NCBI GenBank assembly: GCA_963714405.1
Contig: CAVQOH010000001.1
Coordinates: forward strand, 434,001 to 498,000
Length of the DNA stretch: 64,000 nucleotides
Direction of reading: 5' to 3'
DNA from: JAZGGS01 sp963714405
GTDB taxonomy: Bacteria > Bacteroidota > Ignavibacteria > Ignavibacteriales > Ignavibacteriaceae
In this document: in pieces, positions 1-10,500 of the stretch
Layout of the letters: every line of letters starts with the position of its first letter
Numbering within the stretch: the stretch's first letter is position 1
Made by a program: the position numbers and the translations under genes
The notes under the pieces: generated by a model
The model's database searches: none
What the model was told of the DNA's origin: nothing
The model's input: only the letters and a program-made list of their open reading frames with translations

Positions 1-2316
1 GCTGTAGATAAATCTTAGCTCCAGATTTTGATATCTATCAAACAACCTGTGGCGTGCTGCCAAATCAAATTCAAATAAGTTATAAGTAACTTCAGTTGGA
101 ATAACCTGGTCATAAGTAACCTGTCCGCCTGATGAATCCACTCCAAAAAATATATCAACATCCGCTTCCCTGCTTATGCTGTAAAGTTCAACAGAAAGTT
201 CCGGTTTTAAACCAATTGAACTGAGTAAGGGTAGTTTATTCCGGTAATCAAATATGAAGAATAAATCTCTTTCCAACCTTGAGTTTATTGAACCGCCTGC
301 AAAAAAAGCATAACGGTTTAGCATATCGCTGGAAGATACATATAACCCGGGTTTTATTTTTTGAAGGAAAGTATTTCCTGTATTGTAATTATCAATTCTT
401 ATAAACGGGAAAAAAGTTAAGCGAGAAAAAGCACCGCGGTAGTTATCCTTTTGATAATCAGGGGTGTTAAAATCATTAAAATTTTTGAGTGAAATTATAT
501 CAAAACTATTTATATCTCCGGCAGGATTATCTTTATCAAGAGGCGGATTGTTTATTAAAACGTAATGATTATCATCAACTTTCTTTTGTTCATCATTTTT
601 TAAATGGAAAATTTTATAGCCGCCCGAAGTATATCCTGCATAAGTTATATCACCCTCACCGTTCACAGCTGGCATAAAAGCTCCGCCAATAACATTGGTA
701 AGCTGCTTTCTTTCTTCAGATTCAGGATTGTATGAATAAATATTAAAAATACCTGTTTCATCAGATGAATAAATTATATTTCCATTTTTATTAAAAGTAG
801 GATTTCGCTCATCCTTGTCAGTGGCAATGATAAATTCATGTTTACCGCCTTCAACACTTACTTTTGCAATATCTCTCGTGTGATGATATGAGTAATCAAA
901 AATTATGTATGAATCATCATTTGAAAATTTAGGATTATAAACCTGCTCACCATTTTCAAAAAAAGTAAGACGCTTAAAGTTTGTCCCATCTATATTAACA
1001 GTGCCAAGATTAGTTGTTCCATCTTTCTGAAAAAGAAAAACAATTTTGCTTCCATCATTTGAAACGGATGGCTGGTTAGCCCGAAGATTAAAAGTTAACC
1101 TTGTTTCTTCTTCATTTTCAAAATCATACATGAATAGATCATGTACATTGTAACTGTGAGGATTATCTTCACTAATTTTTGAATAGATAATTTGCTGTTT
1201 ACCCGGAATCCAGCTATAAGTTGATCGAACACCACTAACTAGCAGTTTATCATTACCAGTTTCTAAGTTGTATTCATAAAGTGAGGAGGGAGAGAAATAA
1301 TCTGATGATTTATTTGAAACGAAACAAATTGATGATGAATCACTTCTAAATGTTGGATAGAAATTTCCAAATCCTGTTTCAGCAACTATTTCACCTTCAA
1401 CAAGATTTTCTAAAACATCTTTGCTCCGTTTTTTATAATCATCAACTAAATAATCTTTCCATTCGTTATAAATTTCTATTCCATCAATACCAAGTACATC
1501 ATTAAAAGCGGCATCAATTGAAAAGTTTCCTAAACTTGATAATGCATTACTAATTTTACCAAGTTTATCTTCACCATATTTTTGTGCAATGTACCCTGTT
1601 AATGCAAAACCCGAATTATAAACAGATTCGTTACCTAAACTGGTTTTACCAAAAACTCCCATTTGTTCCCACGTCAGCATGTTTCCATCGAGTGCATAGC
1701 TTCTCAGAATCATATCACGATGTGAGTCCCAGTTATCGTAATCAAATTCCTTGCGCATATACTGTGCTGTTCCCTCAGCAAACCATGCAGGTACGTTAAT
1801 TGTTGCAAGCGGATATGATACTACATAGTTTGGATAGCCGTAAAGAATATCTGGGCGTCGTTCATCTTCATAGCTAAGCACCTGCAAAAAAACAGCTGGT
1901 ACGCTCCGGGATGCTTTCATTGATGCCTGCAATTGTACAAGATGAGTAAACTCGTGAGAGATAACATTACGCAGCCAGTTATGTGCTCCCCTTAAATCAA
2001 AATCAAGAGCGCTGGTCCAAATTTCAATTTTGTTATCGAAGAAATAAGTTGCACCGTTTGAATAATCATCAATATCTTTTATAACAAAATGAACTTCATC
2101 CGGTTCATAGCCATAAAGTGAGCAAATCGGTTCCCAGATTTCATCTACAATTTTTGCAACAACTTTTGCGGTTCTTTCAGATCCGTCGTGGTAATGAACT
2201 TCAGCATATTCACCCTTAATTGTATACCAATCTAATTCAGGATGGAATTCCGTGAATTGGGCGAATCCACTTTTTGTAATAATGCTTAAAAATAGAATTA
2301 AGAATAGTTTTTTCAT
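1..2316 (-). CDS. Secreted peptidase-MA-like protein with beta-propeller and barrel (3' end beyond window)
   Basis: The frame is open from an ATG at 2316 to the window edge (772 codons, no stop), so the C-terminus is missing. Residues 1-19 form a signal peptide ending in SGFAQ. A zinc motif HEFTH lies at about residues 121-125, followed by a WFAEGTAQY segment with the third ligand candidate Glu181; this HExxH...E arrangement is that of gluzincins of the peptidase-MA type. From about residue 280 to 600 there are repeated TolB/WD40-like propeller strands (for example IYSSDETGIFNIYSY). The last part alternates aromatic and polar residues like an outer-membrane barrel. It is the last gene of the porU-porV operon, 167 bp after the M6-like gene. 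The peptidase fold is well supported; substrate and barrel assignment are inference. Confidence 0.8.
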   Translation of the reverse strand, partial: MKKLFLILFLSIITKSGFAQFTEFHPELDWYTIKGEYAEVHYHDGSERTAKVVAKIVDEIWEPICSLYGYEPDEVHFVIKDIDDYSNGATYFFDNKIEIWTSALDFDLRGAHNWLRNVISHEFTHLVQLQASMKASRSVPAVFLQVLSYEDERRPDILYGYPNYVVSYPLATINVPAWFAEGTAQYMRKEFDYDNWDSHRDMILRSYALDGNMLTWEQMGVFGKTSLGNESVYNSGFALTGYIAQKYGEDKLGKISNALSSLGNFSIDAAFNDVLGIDGIEIYNEWKDYLVDDYKKRSKDVLENLVEGEIVAETGFGNFYPTFRSDSSSICFVSNKSSDYFSPSSLYEYNLETGNDKLLVSGVRSTYSWIPGKQQIIYSKISEDNPHSYNVHDLFMYDFENEEETRLTFNLRANQPSVSNDGSKIVFLFQKDGTTNLGTVNIDGTNFKRLTFFENGEQVYNPKFSNDDSYIIFDYSYHHTRDIAKVSVEGGKHEFIIATDKDERNPTFNKNGNIIYSSDETGIFNIYSYNPESEERKQLTNVIGGAFMPAVNGEGDITYAGYTSGGYKIFHLKNDEQKKVDDNHYVLINNPPLDKDNPAGDINSFDIISLKNFNDFNTPDYQKDNYRGAFSRLTFFPFIRIDNYNTGNTFLQKIKPGLYVSSSDMLNRYAFFAGGSINSRLERDLFFIFDYRNKLPLLSSIGLKPELSVELYSISREADVDIFFGVDSSGGQVTYDQVIPTEVTYNLFEFDLAARHRLFDRYQNLELRFIYS

Positions 2317-2338
2317 CTTGTGCGTTTTATAAAAATCT

Positions 2339-2460
2339 CAAATCACAAATATCAAAACACAAATAATTTATTAAATATCAAATTCCAAATAGATTTATTT
2401 TGATATTCGAATTTGGTGATTGTGATTTGTTTGTAATTTGATTTTTGAAAATTGAATTTT
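2339..2460. repeat. Intergenic heptad repeat (CAAATNN) in inverted arrangement
   Basis: On the plus strand four units starting at 2339, 2346, 2353 and 2360 read CAAATCA, CAAATAT, CAAAACA, CAAATAA with an exact 7-nt period; two more CAAAT units follow near 2380-2390. The right half (2400-2460) is rich in the complement ATTTG with similar spacing, so the block could fold as a long imperfect hairpin. It separates the M6-like gene from the downstream peptidase gene. Function unknown. Confidence 0.55.
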
Positions 2461-2483
2461 AGAGTATCGAATTCAATAGATAG

Positions 2484-5400
2484 TTACTTAACTACCGCTA
2501 TTTTAATAATTGCGTGTTCCTGATTGCCGCTGTTACTTGTTGCTTCAATTCTTGCAAGATATACACCACTCTGTATATCTGTAACATTCCAAAGAGTTTC
2601 ATTGTCCATACCACCCCGTGCATCATCATTTAGTTCTGCAACATAATCTCCAGCAAGATCGAATATTTTAATATTTATTTTTGAATCTTCCGAAACATAG
2701 TAACGTATATAAGTTTCTCCATCATAAACAGGATTTGGATAATTATAAGCCCTGTTTGTTGGGAAGAATTCGTTTATCCTGTTCGTGTTTTCTGCTGCAT
2801 CTACAAACGAAGTGTTTTGAGGATTACCATATTCTTCAGACCAGTAAAGTTTTCCTTCAATAGAACTTATAGACCAGGCAGATAATACATTATCATCATT
2901 TAGCACAGCTAAATTTGTTTTACCATCTGCATTATATAAAACAGGGGTTACTGAGACACTCGCACCAACTGAGATTGGAAATCCTGGAACAACTTTTCCG
3001 GTTCCTCCATCAATTGCAAAAATTCTTCCATCTTCTGTTACGGAAATAATTTCAGAACTATTATCACCTTCAAAATCCGCTGTGAGGGCTGTGCCAACAA
3101 AACCTATTCCTTCAGGATCGGTGAAAGGGAAATTATCTGCCATTGAACCAGTAAAATTATAGACTTCGATATTATTTCCGTTATTTAAAACGATGTAATT
3201 TGTACCGTCTTGTTTAAGATCAGTAAGTGCAAATGAAGTGACATCATCCGGAATGTTTAAAGAGAACGATGAAATTATTCCTGAATTTAAAATTATGTAA
3301 AACTTTTTCGCATCTGTGAACACAGCATTTATGTATGCTCCATCACTATTTTTGCTCAAAGCTAAAGCAATTGGTACCTCACCATTAAAATCATGACTAT
3401 TCCCTTCGCTATCATAAAACAATGGAATTGAACCCGAAAGTAAATTTGAATTTGCAATGAAGGAAAAGTAAGAATCCGAAGCGACTATTCGCCTAATGGA
3501 AATATTCTCATCAAAATCATAACTAGCAACTAACTGCGGATCGTTGTCCGGAAGACTACCTAAATCATAGATCAATATTTGTCCAAGTGCATTCCCTAGG
3601 AGGACCTCATAAGCACCACTTGAAATTTTTCTAATTACTGTAGAAGATATAACGACAGTATCTAAATTAATAGAGTTCAGAAAAGTGTTAGTGCCGTCGC
3701 TGATAATCGTACCAAATCTGTTGTAATCAGTTCCGTAAGTATATGCAACATCATTTATTAATTTTGACGATGTTTTATATCTGCTTAAAAAAGGATATAC
3801 TCCTACAAATCCCTCATAATTTACTACTACCATTCCAGCATCTTGAACGAAATTAAATCTAATTTCTTCTACATCAGCAGCTAGAGAAATATATTTTGTA
3901 AGAAGAAAACCCGGTGAGGTTAAATTAAATATTGGTTTAATAATAGAATCTCCAAACTCAACATTAAAACTTATCTTGTTGGAGATTTCAGAGAAATCTT
4001 TAATTGTAACTAAGCTGTTTGCGCCACTATTTGTTAAAGTGTTTGGACGCGTATCCTTTGCAAACCTGTTTTCAAATAACTCAGCAGGATTATTTGCGTG
4101 CCATAAATCTTCTTCTGTTCCTTCGCCAATTACTTCATCACCTAAAATTGTTATAAAGGTTTCACCAATGTCCTGTACACCATCTGCTTCTTCAACATCT
4201 ACGCCTCTGCGTTCTTTATCTGTGTTTATTTTATTATCAGCTAACTTTTCATTTATTACATTTTCATCTATATGCCATATTAAAATACCATTTCCGGGAA
4301 CAGCCCAATCAAATTCATCAACATCTGTAATTACTCCGGAAAGTGAATCAACATCAAAACTCTGGTAACCGGTTGTATCTTTAAAAAATGTTTTTGTAAA
4401 AATATTTCCATTCACATTATATGTAACTGTGGAGCCATCATTATTAGCATCACGGTTTCGGTTTTCAACTAAAAAATATTCTGAAGAGTTAATGGGAATT
4501 TTTAAAATTACAGTATCACTAATTCCTGCAGCGATATTTGTAACAAGATTTACGTTTGCATTTTCAATATCCATTGTTACCGGCTCAGCCCATCCCATTC
4601 TGATTTTACTCCACGGTGAAGGTTCGGGTGGATAAATTCCTAAATAAGCAAAAATGCCCTGTCCATCCATTAAACCAAATCTGCCAATTGCACTTAAACC
4701 CGTTTCTGTATCAAACAAATCCGGTAAACCAAGATGGCTTGCAACACTTGCACACAGTAAACCATTAATTGTAATTTCAAAAAGGAAAGTTCCTGTAATT
4801 GTGTTCAATTCCCTACTCTCAGTTTCGGGAATTATCATAGAGTTTGGAATGTTAAAAGTTCCTCCAGAAACAGGAATTCCTCCATAACTTGATCCATAGA
4901 TCTCTTTGAATGCTTCATAGCTTAAATAAACTGATGGTATATCTCTTTCATTTCCAATACTTCCGGGTAATGAAACATCTCTTCCGACTCCAGCATGAAA
5001 AATTGTGAAGAGGTCATAACTGCTAAAATCAAATCCTGGATACATTCCATCTGCAATTGTCCATGCCTCAACAGAAAAATCTGCAATAGGAGTAAAATCT
5101 TCTGAGCCGGGTGTTGGTGAATATTCTCTCATTCTTTGTGATACCGAAAAAGTATCTGGTAGTACAGTAAATTCTATGTGCAGGTTATCCTTTGATACTT
5201 TTCTAAAATAATTTTGAACAAATTGAAGATGAGATTCAAAATAAGGTTTATTATGCGGAAGAGGATCCAGAATATCGTTGCCGTAATTTTCTGAATATAT
5301 TGTTCCAAATTTTCCGTTACCGAAAGTTGTACCATCTCTATCATCCTGAAAACTAACCATAATGGCAAGAATTCTTAATGTATCAACCGCACTGCTACTA

Positions 5401-5501
5401 TTTGGAACAGAAGGATATGGATTAAGTTTGGTTATAAAAGATTGGGCAGATAAGCTGCCCAATACAAATAAAAACAGAAAAGCTGAGAAAACTTTTTTCA
5501 T
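2484..5501 (-). CDS. M6-family metalloprotease-like protein with degenerate zinc motif and T9SS sorting domain
   Basis: 1005 residues with signal peptide (cleavage after LSAQ). The N-terminal half follows the M6 (immune-inhibitor-A-like) layout: a YFRKVS segment, the LGLPDLFD block at 257-264, then the GRFGLMDGQG and SPWSKIRMGW blocks. However, residues 251-255 are A-S-V-A-S where the family has H-E-x-x-H, so both zinc-binding histidines and the catalytic glutamate are absent with no frame break nearby. The middle carries FG-GAP/propeller-like repeats. The last ~90 residues, starting at YNYPNP, are a type IX secretion C-terminal sorting domain ending in IIKIAVVK. It lies 10 bp after porV in the same operon. 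Probably a secreted non-catalytic relative of M6 proteases; its role is unknown. Confidence 0.85.
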   Translation of the reverse strand: MKKVFSAFLFLFVLGSLSAQSFITKLNPYPSVPNSSSAVDTLRILAIMVSFQDDRDGTTFGNGKFGTIYSENYGNDILDPLPHNKPYFESHLQFVQNYFRKVSKDNLHIEFTVLPDTFSVSQRMREYSPTPGSEDFTPIADFSVEAWTIADGMYPGFDFSSYDLFTIFHAGVGRDVSLPGSIGNERDIPSVYLSYEAFKEIYGSSYGGIPVSGGTFNIPNSMIIPETESRELNTITGTFLFEITINGLLCASVASHLGLPDLFDTETGLSAIGRFGLMDGQGIFAYLGIYPPEPSPWSKIRMGWAEPVTMDIENANVNLVTNIAAGISDTVILKIPINSSEYFLVENRNRDANNDGSTVTYNVNGNIFTKTFFKDTTGYQSFDVDSLSGVITDVDEFDWAVPGNGILIWHIDENVINEKLADNKINTDKERRGVDVEEADGVQDIGETFITILGDEVIGEGTEEDLWHANNPAELFENRFAKDTRPNTLTNSGANSLVTIKDFSEISNKISFNVEFGDSIIKPIFNLTSPGFLLTKYISLAADVEEIRFNFVQDAGMVVVNYEGFVGVYPFLSRYKTSSKLINDVAYTYGTDYNRFGTIISDGTNTFLNSINLDTVVISSTVIRKISSGAYEVLLGNALGQILIYDLGSLPDNDPQLVASYDFDENISIRRIVASDSYFSFIANSNLLSGSIPLFYDSEGNSHDFNGEVPIALALSKNSDGAYINAVFTDAKKFYIILNSGIISSFSLNIPDDVTSFALTDLKQDGTNYIVLNNGNNIEVYNFTGSMADNFPFTDPEGIGFVGTALTADFEGDNSSEIISVTEDGRIFAIDGGTGKVVPGFPISVGASVSVTPVLYNADGKTNLAVLNDDNVLSAWSISSIEGKLYWSEEYGNPQNTSFVDAAENTNRINEFFPTNRAYNYPNPVYDGETYIRYYVSEDSKINIKIFDLAGDYVAELNDDARGGMDNETLWNVTDIQSGVYLARIEATSNSGNQEHAIIKIAVVK

Positions 5502-5511
5502 ACTAAGAGTC

Positions 5512-6699
5512 TTATATTCCCCTTGGAAATCCTCTTGTTGATTCTGGAATTGCTCCCCAACCGATTAACACTGTAAATCTTAAAGTATCAGATAAAGGAT
5601 GATTTTCGCCATCCTTAAAAACTGAAGTAGTTATATAACTAAAATCAAAGCCATAAATATCATAACGAATACCTGCACCGAATGTTAAAAACTTCCTGTT
5701 GCCATAACTTGGATCTTCATAGAAGAAACCGCTTCTTAATGCAAATAAGAAATCTCCGGGGGTGCCATACCAGTATTCTAATCCCATTGACGTAACAATA
5801 TCTCTTAATTCTTCACTGATTGGTTTATCTCCCCAAGCTGTAAATATTGCCTCATACCAATCATCTGATTCTGAAACAGTAGTTGTATCTCCGTTTTCTA
5901 TAACCTGCCGTGAAGTTTTACTAACAAGCAACTTGCTGAAATCAAGAGTGAATACAAGAGAATTAAATTCATCCTGAATAATTTGAGCTGCAATACCCAA
6001 ACGGAAATTTGTAGGAATAGGATCTGCTTGTGCCTGATCAATATAATAAATTTTTGGACCAAGATTACTTAGATTGGCTCCGATACTTAATTTATTATCA
6101 AGGTTTAACCCGAATATATCCAGATGCTCAGGTCTCCACATTCCTGCAATATCAAAACTTACAGAAGTTGCAACGCCTGAGCCTTCTTCCTCTCCAACAG
6201 ATTGAGGAGATAAACGGCTATGAATTAAGCGGAAATTAAACCCTAATCCCCAATCAGGATGCACTTTTGTTGCATAACCAAGAGTTAAGGCAGCATCGAA
6301 GGAACGGAACGTACCTAATGGAGTAGGATCGGTTTCACCAGTTCTAACAAATTCACCAAAGTTCATATAAGTTATACTCGCTGTAACACTACCGCCAAGA
6401 TCTTCAAAATAACCACGGTAAGTAAGAAAATCGTAAAATAGATCCAGGTTAAATTGTGGCAGCCAGTTACTGTGTGTTATGCTTAATTCCGTTCCACTGA
6501 GGAAAGCAATTCCAGCAGGATTCCAAAAAATTGCTGCAGAATTATCTGCCAATCCAGAGCCAGATTCACCAAGACCACTAAATCTTGAATCGGGGGCGAG
6601 TAATAAAAACGGAACAGCAGCTTCACCCTGTGCAAATACAGATCTTGGCATTACCATAAATATCATGCTGACCATCAATATCTTGAGAATCATTTTCAT
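5512..6699 (-). CDS. porV: PorV/PorQ-family outer-membrane protein of type IX secretion
   Basis: 395 residues with a cleaved signal peptide (ends in SVFAQ) followed by the typical PorV opening with APDSRFSGLGESG, SAAIFWNPAGIAF and repeated aromatic-ended barrel strands. PorV is a FadL-like outer-membrane barrel that shuttles cargo carrying the sorting domain from the translocon to the attachment complex with PorU. Its position directly downstream of the PorU-like gene matches the porU-porV neighbourhood known in Porphyromonas. The start has a leading MKMILKILM; an internal Met three codons in is also possible. Family assignment is strong. PorV rather than PorQ or another paralogue is inferred from the neighbour. 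Confidence 0.82.
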   Translation of the reverse strand: MKMILKILMVSMIFMVMPRSVFAQGEAAVPFLLLAPDSRFSGLGESGSGLADNSAAIFWNPAGIAFLSGTELSITHSNWLPQFNLDLFYDFLTYRGYFEDLGGSVTASITYMNFGEFVRTGETDPTPLGTFRSFDAALTLGYATKVHPDWGLGFNFRLIHSRLSPQSVGEEEGSGVATSVSFDIAGMWRPEHLDIFGLNLDNKLSIGANLSNLGPKIYYIDQAQADPIPTNFRLGIAAQIIQDEFNSLVFTLDFSKLLVSKTSRQVIENGDTTTVSESDDWYEAIFTAWGDKPISEELRDIVTSMGLEYWYGTPGDFLFALRSGFFYEDPSYGNRKFLTFGAGIRYDIYGFDFSYITTSVFKDGENHPLSDTLRFTVLIGWGAIPESTRGFPRGI

Positions 6700-6812
6700 T
6701 TTATTTTTCCTCCGATGATAGTTAAAACTAATTTACTTAATATTCAATATAATCTTGTTCAGAACTGAAATATAAAAAATAATCTGAACAAAACTATTGC
6801 AAAATTCATATA

Positions 6813-7442
6813 CTATTTTATCACAGCCATTTTACCGATAACGCTTCCGCTAAATTCTCCGTCCACTGTTTTTACTGATATTTTATAAAGATATGTACCG
6901 TTACCTAGTACATCGCCATCAGTATCTTTACCATCCCAGTTAATTTTTACAAATTTCTGGTTGATGTTTTCCAGTTCAATTTCCTTTATCATTCTTCCGG
7001 CAATCGTATATACTTTAATTTTCACATCAATTGGTTTGGCAAGGTTTTGCTGAAATGTAAAAGTCGTATTTCTTTTAAAAGGATTAGGATAGTTATATAC
7101 ATCTCTTATAACCAATGCATCATCATTAACCACAGTAAAGTATGAGTCCTCACTTGAAAAGTTATTAAATACATCCCATGCTTTTACCAGTAAATTATAA
7201 TCACCTTCAACTAATGTGTTAAATTTATAATTTATCTCACCAGATTTCCCCCCCGCATCAAGATCACCGGTAAAGTAGTTTGTAAAATCTATTGGTCCCC
7301 CTTCATCTTCATTTAATATTCCTTCCAAATTATGACCAACACCGGTTCCGGTAGTATTGATTCCTGTTTCATCAGAAAGTTTTACTATAAGTTTTGGCTG
7401 CGGACCAACAAGGTATGCATTTCTGTAATGCTGCATCATCAA
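6813..7442 (-). CDS. PorU-like sortase, C-terminal fragment (frameshifted continuation)
   Basis: 209 codons that are not an independent gene: the sequence continues the preceding C25 peptidase. It contains a sheet-rich segment (RNAYLVGPQPKL onward) and a typical C-terminal sorting domain starting at YNYPNPF and ending in GKMAVIK. The N-terminal MMMQHY reading is out of frame with the natural FDDAA-RNAYLVG junction. Between 7430 and 7612 the protein can be read only by switching frame about four times (FVVPK, then DISYENKNGK...IYK, then IVGGTDTTAVNDGEGPEIEILFDDAA, then RNAYLVG). Either the tail of the gene is damaged, or the assembly has several indels here. Confidence 0.75.
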   Translation of the reverse strand: MMMQHYRNAYLVGPQPKLIVKLSDETGINTTGTGVGHNLEGILNEDEGGPIDFTNYFTGDLDAGGKSGEINYKFNTLVEGDYNLLVKAWDVFNNFSSEDSYFTVVNDDALVIRDVYNYPNPFKRNTTFTFQQNLAKPIDVKIKVYTIAGRMIKEIELENINQKFVKINWDGKDTDGDVLGNGTYLYKISVKTVDGEFSGSVIGKMAVIK

Positions 7443-7560
7443 ATAATATTTCTATTTCGGGTCCTTCGCCATCATTTACCGCTGTCGTATCTGTTCCGCC
7501 AACAATAATTTTATTTGTAAATGCTAAGACCATCTGATTCAGAATCAAAAAAGTAAAAAA

Positions 7561-10500
7561 TTATTTTACCATTTTTATTTTCATAAGAAATATCCTTTGG
7601 GAACAACAAACTTGCGTGAATTCACCATTTGTTACTGAAACTCTTCCTCTGAAAATTACACCACCCTGTATAACCATTGGATAATTTATTTCTTCCAATA
7701 ATTTTGTTCTTTCAGAATCAAAAACAGTTAAGAATCCTTCACCGTTAAAATCATCCCATTTCTGATCATTGGCATTTAATACTTTGCCGGAAATAACAGT
7801 TTTGCTTAATGCTTTAATTTGTATATCATCAACCAATACTTGTCCGTTTATTGAATCAATATCACCTGGATACTGAGGTATTAGTAATCGCAACGTAGGA
7901 TCACCCAAAAGGTGAAACTTTCTGCCATTTGGCTGATTTGTATGATCCTGCTTAGTTAGGAAAACTGCCAAGCCAAGTGGAATGGGTAATTTTAAGGAAT
8001 CTCTTTCAGAATCAAGCAGATCTTCTAAAAATGCATAATTAAGCAGATGATTTTGACCTGAAAAAACTAATCTTGCTGAATTAAACGCGGCAATAGCTCC
8101 CGCATCAGGTAGAAAAATCATGTCTTCAGCCGAACTCTGGAAATTTGGAATATCGTAATAACCGTAATCACATGTTGCAGCACATAAAAAGAAGTAGCGG
8201 TCATTTCCAAGTTGTGGAATCTCCACAGATCGTTCAAATACATGTTCATGTGCCCAAAGTTCCGGGTTTCCGTGCCCAATGTAATTAACCAGAAGAGTAC
8301 CATTATTAATGGTTTCAACTATATCTTCGTTTACAGATGGTTTTCTTCTTCCTGAACCAGTAATAACAGCGGGATAATCAGCGAGATATATTTTATTAAG
8401 ATCAAAGGATTTTGGAATTATATTATTCGCCAGATTTTCTGATGGTCTTGTATGTTCAGCTCCTTCATTATACTGAGGATGATATCCATCATCAGCAACC
8501 AATGTAATCAGGTTTCGCCATGTACCTTTATCGGTGCTCTGTTCATAGCGTATAACTTTATCAATGTATGTGTTCGCCTGATTAATAGTAGCTGAAGTTA
8601 TTCTGCCTATAGCAATATCAGGCTGAAAATCTGTTCCATCAACTCTTACAAAAAAATCATCTGAAGTGTATGAATCTCCTCCGTATACAAGTATGAGAGA
8701 TTCCTGCGTTTGCCAGGTTGGAATAAAGTTATCATTAAATCCTTCAACATTTTTATAATCATAGGTTCCGTTTCCAAAAAGCAAAACATATGCTGGCTTT
8801 ACCTGCCAGTTATCATACGCATGTTTAATAAAATCTCGTACAGCAGAGACATCAAGAATTCCGCATCCAAATTCATTTAGTATATGCTCAATATCTACTA
8901 CAATGGTAGATATTGGAAGACGTGCTTCGTTTTCGCGGTAATTTTTAAGTTTTTCTGCTGCATCCATAAACTCTTTAGGTGCAATTATTAAAAATTCAGC
9001 TCCTTCAACTATACCTCTCACATTTGAATTCTCAACAGTTTCAGGATTTATTGGTGACAGATATTGAGCGCTGCCGACGGCAAAATATTTTTTTATTTCA
9101 GTAGTTGTTTCACTTACCTGAAATCTGCAATCTCCACCGCTTAATAAAACATGATCAGTTATCATTTTTACATTTGCATATTCTGATACATCAAAAACCT
9201 GTATGTTGGTTGATGAAAATCCGTGCAGATAATATTCAACTACTGCTGTTGTATCTTCTGAAAAAAGAAGAATCCTGTCTTCAAATGCATTCAAGTCCTT
9301 TTCATATTTAATTTCAAAATAATCGAGGTAACCAACAGAAGAAACTGATGAAGGAATAAAATCAAATTGAATAACACTTCGGTTATCAGGTAAAGTACCG
9401 CTGAATTGTGTAGTAAATTGGTGAGCTCTACCACGTGTATAACTGGCAGTACCGTATCCGATTAATACACGATTAGAAATTTGAGTTGAGTTTTCACTTA
9501 TTTTTAAGGTTATAGGACCAGATGAAGCATTTACAAATCGGAATGAATAATTTATTGGATCAGAGTTTATTCTTCCATCAAGTTTGTTTAGATATGTCCG
9601 TGAAGTAATAGATTGTGAAAAATCATCACCATAATGTTCTCTGCCGGATTTAGCAATATTAATTTTATCTTCTTCCCAATCCGCAAAAGCAATTGTGGAA
9701 GTTTGAACAAAATCAGGTGTAGTATTTAAACTTGAAATATTTTGAATTCTCTTACCATTATCACCTGAAGCTGTAATCCAATAATAGTTTTTATCAGAAT
9801 ATGGATGAAAAAATCTTTTTACAGATGCACTGCTGGAATCAAAATCCCAAAAAGAATTTCCCCGCGCATAAAACAATATGTAATCTGAATCATCAAATCT
9901 TCCATCATTCTCGCCAACTATAATAATAGCATTTTCAACCAAATCGATGGACCGCTCTTGTTCAATATTTTCTGGAAGAACCTTTCCTCCGTTATTGTAA
10001 ATCTTTATTTTTCTTGGATCGACACCTACATCAATTCCAAAAGATTGCAGCATCTGTTTATCAATTTTATAAATACCTTCATCCGGTGCCTCAAACCTTA
10101 CCCATTCACCTTCAGCCAAGACACTGTTTGTTATAGTTTTTTTTAGCTCATTTGAATGTGAAACCCATGATTTTGCCACATTGTAATTTATAACGGTATG
10201 TTTAAGCAATTCATCTTCAAAAGATTTATTAACTATACCTCTATTAGTGTTTGTATAGTTAATTCTGAAAACGATACTGGTATATAGTTTTATTAATCCT
10301 GTTGCTGCATCATAGATAATTGGATAAACTGAAACAGCCTGGAAACTAAGTCCGCGAACGATTCCAAAATCGCTAAAAGCAGCAAGTTCCTGTGGAGCCT
10401 TATAGTTGAAATACTCATCACTTACCTGGTAAAATGTAGCATTAAGCTCTTCATCCTCAACCATTTTTGGTTTTGGTATAATTTTACCCGTTTTTTGGAT

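Noticed and set aside
3976..4887. Three plus-strand ORFs of 68-130 codons
   Set aside because: Shadows of the M6-like gene on the other strand; low-complexity Ser/Pro composition and no start signals.
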